64,000 bases of DNA from Corticium candelabrum (lineage: Eukaryota > Porifera > Homoscleromorpha > Homosclerophorida > Plakinidae), in contig NC_085085.1 of assembly GCF_963422355.1 (NCBI RefSeq), positions 14,422,985 to 14,486,984 of the forward strand, written 5' to 3'. Below are positions 49,256-59,400 of the stretch, piece by piece. The position numbers were made by a program, and so were the translations under genes. The notes beneath the pieces are model-generated. The model searched no databases. It was not told the DNA's origin and saw only the letters and a program-made list of their open reading frames with translations. How positions within the stretch are numbered: position 1 is the first letter of the stretch; the number at the start of each line of letters is the position of its first letter.

Positions 49256-50503
49256 ATGACTTGCATGCAGTACGTTCTGTATGAGTGGAAGTATGATGAC
49301 GATTTTGGGAGCTCTGCTGAGCGAGGAGCGAATATTAGATTTGCCTTCTTGGATCCTAAACGTCGCGAAGTCCGTATTCAATGCTGTGACGGTGGAGAAT
49401 CTCCGGGTCCTACTTGGATTCCCGTCTTCCTCGGTAAGGACGTTCTCCATTTTAATGCCAGCGACAAGCAGGCCAACAGCAACGCGTGTCGCGTCCACGC
49501 GAGATACGGGAAAGTCGGAATGGCATGCAGGCTGACGTTCCCTGCTGAACAGAAACCATCCGGTATCACTGGTGGCACTAATGTGTACTGGTTTTACAGC
49601 GTACAGGGAATATTCAAGTTAGTTAATGATCTTGGAACGAGGCAGTTGCAGCTGGAGTGCTATGACAGTTTTTTAAAATTATGGAAAGAGAGATTTGATG
49701 ATGACCATCTTCCTGTTGATATTGATGTGGTGAGGGTAATAACAGAGACTGATACTGAGGCAGTATTGACTGATGAAAGCGGAGGTCCTGGTGTTAGAGA
49801 GATTGCTCATGCTGTAGGGGAACGAGAGAAGGATGTGGAATCTCTTGTAGCTCGGCCGTTCTGTGTTGATACACCGTCTGTAACAACAAATGTCCACTTG
49901 CCGTCTCGAATTACTGATTGGCTTAATGGTGCTTGTTGTGCTGGAATGTCTTCTTCCAGTGAGGAGATGCCATTGTGTTTGAGTCTAATTGATGCGTTGT
50001 GTGATTATTGTGATGCTTCACGTACAGAGTGGCTGTCTTGGGAGACGGGCTTTGATACGCTTTTCTTATGTGGAGTGGCAAAATGGCTAGGCAACAAGCT
50101 ACGGTCACTGGAAGGGGTCATAAACGAAAGAGTGGAAAATTTCAAGTCGCGAGAAATTCTCAACAGTGGAAGCATTTTGGACTGTCGTAAATGCATTACT
50201 GATTTGTTTCATCCCGCGATGGTTGTTTTACTGTCAAGATGGATGGGACTCGTTCGTGATCAGACCTGTCATTTAGTGAACGAGCGGCAGTTGTGGCAAG
50301 ACTCACAACCTCCGGCTAAAATGCGTAAAGCAGCAGGTTTTCGGGCAGATAGCAATGATGAGATGTTCTGGAACACAATTGATGAGACTCAACAATTTCG
50401 TGTTCCGGTATTACAAACGGTTTTGGAATTTATAACTGGGTCTCTTGTGTCTGGAAAAGCTATGGTATTGTATTCATTTGTGGTGCCAAATGAAAATTTG
50501 TAA
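49256..50503 (+). CDS. Unrecognised single-exon protein, 415 residues
   Basis: A long open frame with animal-like codon use and no intron. The ATG at 49256 (MTCMQYVLYEWKYDDDF) is the first in frame; upstream the frame is open but has only non-ATG starts. The first 150 residues are rich in beta-prone and aromatic segments (IRFAFLDPKRREVRIQC, WIPVFLGKDVLHF, VYWFYSVQGIFKLV), suggesting a globular PH-like or other beta domain. The rest looks helical, with cysteines spread through it (SLIDALCDYCDASRTEWLSW, HPAMVVLLSRWMGLVRDQ). No signal peptide, membrane segment or known motif was seen, and I do not recognise the family. Divergent from MED25 copy B; followed by a long spacer. It is very likely a real gene given the length and composition. 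Confidence 0.75.
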   Translation: MTCMQYVLYEWKYDDDFGSSAERGANIRFAFLDPKRREVRIQCCDGGESPGPTWIPVFLGKDVLHFNASDKQANSNACRVHARYGKVGMACRLTFPAEQKPSGITGGTNVYWFYSVQGIFKLVNDLGTRQLQLECYDSFLKLWKERFDDDHLPVDIDVVRVITETDTEAVLTDESGGPGVREIAHAVGEREKDVESLVARPFCVDTPSVTTNVHLPSRITDWLNGACCAGMSSSSEEMPLCLSLIDALCDYCDASRTEWLSWETGFDTLFLCGVAKWLGNKLRSLEGVINERVENFKSREILNSGSILDCRKCITDLFHPAMVVLLSRWMGLVRDQTCHLVNERQLWQDSQPPAKMRKAAGFRADSNDEMFWNTIDETQQFRVPVLQTVLEFITGSLVSGKAMVLYSFVVPNENL

Positions 50504-51080
50504 ATTCATAATGGACAGTATTTTTTGAACTTGGGTTGTGTCAGAGAGTGAATGTGTACTGGTCTCCCTTTTGGGATGTCAACGTTTAGATTCCCTGGAT
50601 TTATAATTTTCTTCAGATTGTCAACCTCTGCTACCACACCTTTCTGGCAATTTTGTACTTTAAATTTAATTCTTAGGATTAGAAGCACAAAAATTGCGGG
50701 GGGAAAATGGAGCCATGTTGTCACAAGCCCATTCAGGATGCTACTTGTGAGATGTTTCCAAGTTTTGCTGCACTCACCTGCAGGGTGAGGTTATGCATCA
50801 TCATGAGACCTGTAATGAGAAATATAGGTCCTTTAGGCAGTTTCTGTGCTTTGCATAGCCAGTTTTGGCATGCCATTGCCTTTTTCTTTTCTGGAGTTCC
50901 ATAACTGCTGTAAGCTGGATGTGTTTGCCTGCTGGCTTCCAAGTACTGTAATAACATATTATGTATGATGATTGCTGAATGAGTCTGATAGATAAAGCTG
51001 TACAAAATGCAATAAAAAGGAGTAGAATATTAGATGTAATAATGCTTATTAATTGTATGTTCTATAGGAGAGCTTGATAA

Positions 51081-51459
51081 AGGGCACATTTCATAACCTC
51101 TTCTGCCTCTTCCTAATAGAGCGTACTGGAAGATAGAAGAGAGGGGTGGTTGAAAGAAGCGTTTTTCAGTGAAACAACTGGAAGATGCCAGAAAAGGCTC
51201 ACTTGAATCTAACAAGTATAAAACAAGTAGTTGGGTCTTTCTGTACTTGTCTGCAAGGAATGGTAGATGAGTTATTGTCTTCTGTGACTATTGAGTCTAC
51301 AGATCTACTAGAAGTACTCACAGTAGACTGACTCAGACAACCAGATCAATAAATCTCCAACATGCACCATTTCTTACGACCTCTTCTGTCTCTTCCAAAG
51401 GGGGTTATGAAACAACCGACGAAGTTGGAAGAGACAGAAGAAGTTGTGAAATGCGCCCT
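51081..51459. mobile_element. MITE-like inverted-repeat element, about 380 bp
   Basis: The left end AGGGCACATTTCATAACCTC and the reversed right end AGGGCGCATTTCACAACTTC continue through TTCTG(T/C)CTCTTCC, 33 bp with four mismatches. A third copy of the motif, in direct orientation at about 51366-51391, faces the right end and could form a 90 bp hairpin. No transposase frame is present. The target duplication is unclear (TAA/AAT-like flanks). Confidence 0.7.
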
Positions 51460-51535
51460 AATTAATGATAGGTAGCCAATTTGCTTAGTTCAAAAATACT
51501 TGCAGCCAATCCACACACTCCATGGAATCCACCAC

Positions 51536-51536
<1 letters not shown>

Positions 51537-51591
<55 letters not shown>

Positions 51592-51618
51592 ACACACACA
51601 CCACACACACACACACCA

Positions 51619-51692
<74 letters not shown>

Positions 51693-51713
51693 ACACACAC
51701 ACACACACACACA
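51537..51713. repeat. Long (CA)n array, about 175 bp
   Basis: Mostly pure CA with a central block of CACACC interruptions (51590-51625). All six-frame Thr/His or Val/Cys frames here are artefacts. Confidence 0.96.
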
Positions 51714-52219
51714 CTTGGCAAAGATAATGGCATACTCCATACTCTTGTGAACTAGATAGGTTTCAGTGATACACATGACACCAGTTGAACTGCAGCATCC
51801 TCTTTGATGTCATCAAGGTGGTTTAAGAAAAAACGGCCAATCTTCAGCTCTCAGTTTAGTGCTGGACAGCAATATTTAATTTGGGAGGGATCTGGATGTC
51901 TTTAGAATTTGATCAAAGAAGTTCCATTTTTGTATCAACTTCTGAATCTTTCCTAATCGCACTGCGTTTATAGTTGAGAATTTGAAGTCCAATCTGCAAT
52001 GTCATGAATGAGTCATCAGTGCAACTCACGTGCACAGGCCGTAATCTTGTTCATGTGACATTGTCTGATTGTCAAAACAATCTTGTCTACAGTTAATCCT
52101 TGTAAAATGTAAATGGTGCTTGCCCAACTGTGGTGAAACGCTCGTAACTTGAAAGCGAGTTTCATTTCGAAAAGTTAGCTCGCGCATGCGTCGTCAGTTC
52201 ACGTGGACGTTCCTTCGTG

Positions 52220-53980
52220 ATGAGTCTAACAGAGAGTGATGCATTCGAAATTCTTGAACTGAGTCCAGATGCTAGCAAAGAAGATATTCGCAGTGCATAC
52301 AAGCGTCTGGCATTATTGTGGCATCCAGACAAGCACAACGAAGACAGAGAAATTGCCACTAAGAAATTTCAGGAAATCTCAGCAGCATACAAACGCCTAA
52401 CACAACCAGAGTCGGCGGGTATTGAAGTGCGTGAGATGAGCATGGAGGAGATGTTTGAATTATTCTCTCAGATATTCTGCCGACAAGTTCCCCGTACATT
52501 CTTTGCTCGACCTAATCCAAGGAGACGAGGCCCGTATTATGGTTATGGCTTTGATTCTGAGGACGATGACGAAGACGACGACGATGATGCGTCTGATGAT
52601 GGTGAAGACACGATACCCGCATCATTTGTCGGATACATGGATTACAAAAAGAAAAAACGTCAGCAGAGGGAAGCAAAATATGGTCATAAACCAGTTGGGC
52701 CTGTTTCTCAGAAACAGATTGACGACGCAGAGAAATTGGCTAGTGAACTCCTGATGCAAGAGGAGAATGAAAAGCAGAAGGCGGAGAAGAAAAAGGCAAA
52801 AAACAGGAAAAAGAAAGAAGCCATGAGGAAAAGAAAGAAAGAGAAAGCAGATCAGGAAAAAGGCACGAAAGGGAGTGATGTCAAGGTGGTCGAGAAGCAG
52901 GCGAGTGTAGAGTTGACAGGAGAGTTAGTGAATGGTGAAAAGGGCAGTGACGACAGTGGAGCTGATGAGATTTCAGTGTGGGATACAATGAGTGCATTTG
53001 TGGATCGTGTAGCACAAAAGACAGGTGTCCATACCAACATACCAGACACCGATGTGACAGCACACGTCGAAATGCCCAAACCAAGAGAACACGTTCCAGT
53101 AGGTGTGAAGCCCGCTCAGCCAAAGCAAGATGTGGCATCGTCAACACCAGCAGCAGGTTTGTCTCCTGAGAATGAGAGTGTTACACCAATTGTTTTGAAG
53201 AGCCAGCAGGTTGCAAGTCGAGGGAATGACCTCGCACAGCTGGGTCATTTTAATGCTGCCGTTGATCTTTTCACGGAAGCTATTCGATTGTATAAAGATG
53301 ATCACCGATATTATGCCAATCGTTCTTACTGCTATGATCACTTAGAATTATATAGTAAAGCCCTCAAGGATGCAGCAACTTGCATTACATTGTCACCCAA
53401 CTGGCCAAAGGGATACTTCAGGAAGGGACGTGCTCTAGTTGGTTTGAAGCAATTCTCAGACGCAGAAACGACATTCGAACAAGTGTTAATCTTAGACAAG
53501 CAATGTGTGGATGCAGAGAATGAACTGGAGAATATCAGAATACAACAGTTGGTTGACATGGGATTCAGTAAGAAACAGAGCGAAGTCGCAATCAAGAAAC
53601 ATGGCCAAGTGCAAGTGGCACTTGAATCTATTCTATCCGGTCAACTGGATGAGGATTATTCCAACGACAGTTCACCACAGACCAACGGAAGCAGCCTGAA
53701 TGCACAGACAGCACAACCGTGTACCGTCTGGATCGGAAACCTCAATACCAATAAAGTCACTAATGATGAGGTATCCAGAGTGTTTTCACAATGTGGAATT
53801 GTTCTAGGCGTTCGGATTTTGTCCGAGCGTCGTTGTGCATTTGTTACATTTGAAACTCCAGAAATGGCTGCTATTGCAATCAGGAATCTCAATGGCTATT
53901 TCTTGGGAGGCAAGAGGCTAGTTCTACGATACCCTGACAATCCCAATCGACGTCATGTATTGGAAAAAAGGCAACAGTGA
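52220..53980 (+). CDS. J-domain / TPR / UBA / RRM protein, intronless
   Basis: 586 residues from the ATG at 52220. The J domain spans about 7-70 with the catalytic HPD at 35-37 (LLWHPDKHNED), so it should stimulate an Hsp70. An acidic run at 112-130 (EDDDEDDDDD) and a long Lys/Glu-rich coiled segment (about 165-225) follow. Three TPR units at about 332-435 (NDLAQLGHFNAAVDLFTEAI, YYANRSYCYDHLELYSKALK) have a carboxylate-clamp look. A UBA domain at about 441-478 has LVDMGFSKKQSEVAI, and the C-terminal RRM (about 500-575) has RNP2 VWIGNL and RNP1-like RRCAFVTFE. Each module is clear; together they suggest a co-chaperone linking Hsp70/Hsp90, ubiquitin and RNA. I do not recall a well-studied human protein with all four. 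Ends 101 bp from the TMEM17 stop on the other strand. Confidence 0.9.
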   Translation: MSLTESDAFEILELSPDASKEDIRSAYKRLALLWHPDKHNEDREIATKKFQEISAAYKRLTQPESAGIEVREMSMEEMFELFSQIFCRQVPRTFFARPNPRRRGPYYGYGFDSEDDDEDDDDDASDDGEDTIPASFVGYMDYKKKKRQQREAKYGHKPVGPVSQKQIDDAEKLASELLMQEENEKQKAEKKKAKNRKKKEAMRKRKKEKADQEKGTKGSDVKVVEKQASVELTGELVNGEKGSDDSGADEISVWDTMSAFVDRVAQKTGVHTNIPDTDVTAHVEMPKPREHVPVGVKPAQPKQDVASSTPAAGLSPENESVTPIVLKSQQVASRGNDLAQLGHFNAAVDLFTEAIRLYKDDHRYYANRSYCYDHLELYSKALKDAATCITLSPNWPKGYFRKGRALVGLKQFSDAETTFEQVLILDKQCVDAENELENIRIQQLVDMGFSKKQSEVAIKKHGQVQVALESILSGQLDEDYSNDSSPQTNGSSLNAQTAQPCTVWIGNLNTNKVTNDEVSRVFSQCGIVLGVRILSERRCAFVTFETPEMAAIAIRNLNGYFLGGKRLVLRYPDNPNRRHVLEKRQQ

Positions 53981-54081
53981 GGATGGGTGGATTGGATGCT
54001 CAAGATATGTAGGTCACATGACTTTACATATATACACTCTGTGATTAATAATTAAATAATACATATTGCACATACATGCTC

Positions 54082-54539
54082 TTAGTCTCTCTTGCTATGA
54101 GTTTCGCTGTCTCTGTCTGTGACATCATCGAATTGCATAAGATGAAATTTTGCTGCTTGTGCACGAATCATTATTCTTATAGCCCAATAGCCCAGAAAGA
54201 TTTCGAGAAACAGAAAAAGTACCATCGGACTATGGACTCCTCTCTCGAGAGGTAGGACGACAGTCGCAGTGTTGAGTAGTAAGAACAAGAGTAATGGCAA
54301 CTGTATGACCAGTGTAAGCAGCCAGAATCCTGCCAATTCGGGTACCTACATAAAAGACTCAATAAACTTTATATATAATATGTGTCTTACAAGAGGTGTG
54401 TGACATGCACAGACAACAACTTTTATGTCAACAGATGCTGCCCTCCAACTGTAGGATTCAAGTGTGTGTTTTGGTTTTGTTTGTTTGTGTTTGTCTGTTT
54501 TGTGTTGGTCTGTGTTTGTCTGTTTTTGTGGTTATTTGT

Positions 54540-54582
<43 letters not shown>

Positions 54583-54652
54583 TGCAATTGTATGTGTGCA
54601 AAACCAAAATGAGCTGAACTACAAAATTAAGCTTGTATTACGACTAAGTACT

Positions 54653-54707
<55 letters not shown>

Positions 54708-55495
54708 GGTTTCACTTCTTCCATTGTCAGATCTGAAAGGAGTATCTGCATATATCAGCACTCCCACATAATAAGTGCCCTCTCCCTTAGCAAGGTCAAT
54801 GATCACTAGTAGTAGCGACTACCGTCATACAGCGAGCATAGCAGCCAGTTGTATTTAAAGACTTGCACAGTACACAAACCAAATCTCTGGAAACGAAGCA
54901 TATTGCAAATGAGGCTAAGCATTAAAAACACAAATATAATAGACCGTGTTACCCTTTTTAGACTCACACGTATTTACATATCAGCAGTTTATTACTAAAT
55001 CAGTCAATACGTATACTTAGTATTTTCATTTCTAAATAAATTTTGACCTTTTCTTGTAGATTTCCTACATATCCCAGATAGAGACGGACAGCCTCCACAA
55101 TTGCCATGACAATATAGATAGTGATCAGTATGACTTTGTAATGAAAAGCCAGAGACGCAAACTGAACAGAGTACAACACACAGTTTAGTTCAATTGCCAG
55201 TCCACCAGTCACGTGAATAAGCTTAGTGTTGCCTTGAATCCCAACATGTACAAACAAGTGACAATCCAAAATGGAGAAAACCAAGCGTTGAAAAAGAGAG
55301 ACATTTGAAGAGGCAAATTAGACAAAATCTCACCGCCTGATAGAGAGACATCACAAGAACGTAAATAAATCATTTCTAATATGACAAACCTGTGAGTAGA
55401 GACGCTTGTGACGTACTACCACCTAGTCTTTTAGATTCAGGAAATACAGCGGCCGTAACAGTTACGAGAGGAGTCCGCCAAGCAGACTGAGCCAT
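54082..55495 (-). CDS. TMEM17: TMEM17, ciliary transition-zone membrane protein
   Basis: Four exons (55390-55495, 55233-55336, 55048-55161, 54082-54345) give 195 residues; human TMEM17 has 198. It matches along its length: LPLQMSLFFNAWFSPFW, VEAVRLYLGYVGNLQEKVPE, LAGFWLLTLVIQLPLLLFLL and KFHLMQFDD near the end. Four hydrophobic segments are present. TMEM17 works with TMEM231, B9D1 and others in the transition-zone (MKS) complex that gates the cilium. The intron between exons 2 and 3 (55162-55232, 71 bp) has a GC donor (AAG|GCAACA) and AG acceptor. The protein aligns to the human one without a gap only if this is used. The start MAQSAWRTPLV is the first ATG of exon 1. Confidence 0.92.
54346..55047 (-). 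other. Last TMEM17 intron with TA and CA microsatellites
   Basis: A 0.7 kb intron containing (TA)n at about 54544-54579 and (CA)n at about 54657-54703, and nothing else recognised. Confidence 0.7.
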
Positions 55496-55569
55496 AGTGG
55501 TCGGTACACTCGAGACGAATCACACCACTCGCGCTAGCTACGCTATCACTGCAGCTCCCGGATAAGAAA

Positions 55570-55572
<3 letters not shown>

Positions 55573-55652
<80 letters not shown>
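55573..55652. repeat. (GT)n microsatellite upstream of TMEM17
   Basis: 80 bp GT run about 80 bp upstream of the TMEM17 start codon and about 115 bp from the BLTP2 stop, so it lies in the likely promoter or 5' UTR. Confidence 0.95.
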
Positions 55653-55655
<3 letters not shown>

Positions 55656-55765
55656 AATCATTAACATGTTCTAGTTATCTATTTCAAAGTCAAGATGTCA
55701 AACAAGACTGTACAAAACTTTATCAATGTCCACGTATATTATACACTCAACGTTAGTAAGTTGAA

Positions 55766-56007
55766 CTAATGAGATTCATCACGTTGATGTGGCATATGAA
55801 GAGTTGGATCATCTGCACAGCCAACCAGTTCATCAAACATGCTAGCAAGGTCACGTGGTTCCAAAGAACTTTCCACAGCAAAAGCTCCTAATAGTAAACA
55901 CATTCAGATGTAAATTCAATTGACAACTGAAGTCCCTATCTATCTGTCCACACATTAACTACCTCAAACACTAGTACAAAAACAAACAATTTCAACATGT
56001 AATTTCC

Positions 56008-56074
<67 letters not shown>

Positions 56075-56379
56075 ATTGGCAAAAGTTTCAAACACACCTT
56101 CACTCTCTTGATGGTCCGTCTTGGATGCTGCCACTGCTGCTGCATGACGATCAGGGTGACTCGTTCGTCCCAACTTCCCAAGAAGTTTCTTGCTTGCTTT
56201 TATTGGATTAGGAGCATTCAACTGAGCAATGAATTACAAATTTGTATAATTCAATGTAACAGTTACTAAACAACAATGCTAAAATTTTACTTTGAGTCCA
56301 AACAAATACTTGGATTTGTCATGTGTTCTGCAACAATATCGAAAGTTACAAATAAATCATAAACAAGACAAACTCACAA

Positions 56380-56413
<34 letters not shown>

Positions 56414-59400
56414 CGCGCACGCACGTGTGCATGCGTAAACAATGCTACCTACCCAACGCCCTTTCCACTCTCTCCTCGTGACTCCCCTGTGTCAGGACGA
56501 CTAAGTCCCAATTTCTGTTTAATAGCCTGACACAAGAGTTTCAAAGATACAGCCAACCAGTACAGAACACAACAACACTAAACTACCACAATATTCAATT
56601 CTTAGTATTTAGTTGTCGCAATTCAACTACATCTCACACAGAAGCAACTGAATTTGTACAATTACATGACAAATAGAACATTCATTAAACTCATTACAAG
56701 ACAGGCTATTTGTCTACGGAAGACTACAGCTAACTTGTAAATTAGCAATCCCGAATCCAAATATAAAAAATCATTAGCCAAGCTTAAAACTATCCGTTTG
56801 CCAACCCACCAATCCACATCCCTGTTCACCACTGGACTTCTGTCTGCTGGTTTATCTATCATGTATTTGCACCTCTCTTCTATCCATACAATCGATTACT
56901 ACACAGATTATCCTACCTGAGAGACAAGGCACTTTTGACTTTCTTTCTTTATTTCCATGAGTAGGTCATGCCAACTCCAAGTTTCATTATGATATTCCAG
57001 GGTCGGCAAAGTGACTCTCACATTTTCAACATCTTCGATATTTTTCTCCTTTTCTCCCTACATTGTCAAACAATTAGTAAGAATAGAAACACAACAAGCA
57101 CTGACCACACCTTATAACTGACACACAGTGGAATCTCAGGAATCTTGATGTAAATAAAGCAAGTCTTGTTCGTTGCACGTTCCTAATAAATCACATTACT
57201 CTTGTCAGTAGATCGCATCTGCATCTCACCATCTTTAAGTTACAAAACCTCCATCAACGGGTCGTTTAAAAACAAGGTGTAGTTGTAATACAGCAATGTT
57301 ATACGCAAACATGCCACTACATGTACAGATGCAGCTAGCCACTAGTTCACCACAAGACCCAATCAAATTCCAAATTTGTTATCTGATCTGTTTGAAAGCA
57401 AAGCCACATATGTCCTTCTTGACCTTTAGCAGACTCTGTGATTAGCCCAAGAAGCAATGGCTAGTAGTACCAGCCCAAGTTGCTCCACAGTGTAACAAGT
57501 CTTCAACAGCCCAGTGACTCCAGCAAAGACTTTCTAAGTGGAAATTCACGTGCATGTTGTACATGCCTCTAGTGTATACACTCACATAGTTAGTGACATA
57601 GTTGGCCACAGAGAGTTGGTTTGAACTGTACTCCATTTGAGTACACTCCTCACCAAGTGATGCGACTTCTATGAAGTCTCCTGTAACCCAAACTCGTATA
57701 TTTAAATTAACTGTTTAATTTCTGCATTTATAACTAAACTCTCAACCGCATTCCCACTATATCTGACCTTCATGATATCGATTTCATCTTCATGCATCAC
57801 AAATTGTCTACTTGATAATTTCTTCTGTTTTGGTGTCTGTGTTGCAACAACATATAAGCTTCACCACAAAATGATGCATTAGACTCTGACCTTTGTTGTA
57901 GGAGACATAGGTGGACTTGTCTCAACAAAATTTGGAGTTACTGCTGAGCTTCTTGAATGACTGGAAGACATGCTGCTAGAGACCTACAAGACAAAGAAGT
58001 CTTAGGACTACCTTCCACACGAGGATGATCAATAGCAAATTTTAGATTGTGTAAAATGACATGAATAGCACTGTAGCCGGTAATTTCACACATTAGACAG
58101 GCACAACTTAACCAACCAAGGTGTTTACAACTAAAGACCAATACAATAGATACCCAGCTTTCAATGCTGCATGCACAACCTCTCTGTCAGCATGCTTTAA
58201 TATGTAATTCACTTTAGTAAGTCACATACACCAAGCACCACATGTTTGACAAGACCACAGCATGATCTGATGTGACGTATAATCATCAGATGCACAAGAC
58301 CTAGAGCTAGTATAAAGTTTCAGCGTGTAACTCTTAAGTGACTCAGTTAACCACAATAATGGCATATAACAGTTTGGATTTACAGTTTACATCTCCCCAT
58401 AGTACCAAATACCATCAACATGTTGATGCACTGTACATATAATTCTACCAAAATGACAAACATAAATTCATGTAACAAACCTTTCACTAATCGTGAATGC
58501 CTCATACAATTCCTATCCTATAGCAAGTTCCATCTAAAAGAAGCTTTTTTCTAAGGTTGTACAGATCAGATCTGTTACCATGCAGAATGCTTTCAAAAGT
58601 GCAAATAGAGGCATGTTTACAGTGTACAGGCATCATTGAGTTTGTTGAATAAAAGTGTCGCTATCTTACCTCTGCTGGTGATCTTGCCCGACTTTCAAGC
58701 AACCCGGTATCTACAACAAGCACTCCATAACAGCATGTGCAGCTAATATAAGTATGTGGGAATATACCTTTTAGAGCTGCCAGTGCTGGTGATGCTGGTT
58801 CTTCATGGGCAGAGTCTGCTTCAGTTTTGTCCGGAAAAAAGTATTTCATCAAGGTATTGTAGAAATAATGAGTGATCCGCACAGCCAGTGGAACAACATT
58901 GATTTCAAAGTGCTCATTGACAGCAATACCTCCCACTGTCCACACAGAAACAGAATGTCTGTTACAAGCAATCAATCAATCAGTAAAAGATCATACCAGG
59001 TGGCAGCCCCACAGAATACACTCGCATTGATACTGCTTTATCTATCCTTACACCACGACCAACAGAGTCATTCAAAGACAATGCGTCCTGTATGAAACAA
59101 GCTCGTCAACATTGCCTTTACAAATAGAAATGCACAAGATTATACTCGGTAAGGACTGTTTGGCAATAGGTTGTGTACAGAGAATGATTCCAGTTCAAGT
59201 CGATGAGACCAAGAGTTGTCACTGTTGGTGACTCTACTGTAGTTGAATCCTTCTAGATTGACATCAGCTAAGTCAAGCTGGCCGTCATCTTGCATGATAC
59301 GCCAGTAAGCTTCTCCAAACCACACCTCTTGACGCCGCACCTTCGTAGCTTGATTTGCTAATGTAAATATCCAAACGTGATTAATTTCTTCCACAAGAAC

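Larger units (their letters stand above)
50504..52219. other. 1.7 kb spacer with an inverted-repeat element and a long CA array
   Basis: It holds the 3' UTR of the preceding gene, a putative MITE (51081-51459), a long (CA)n array (51537-51713) and the promoter of the J-protein gene. I see no further coding region. Confidence 0.6.

Noticed and set aside
51481-51776. Several Thr/His and Val/Cys frames
   Set aside because: Translations of the CA microsatellite.
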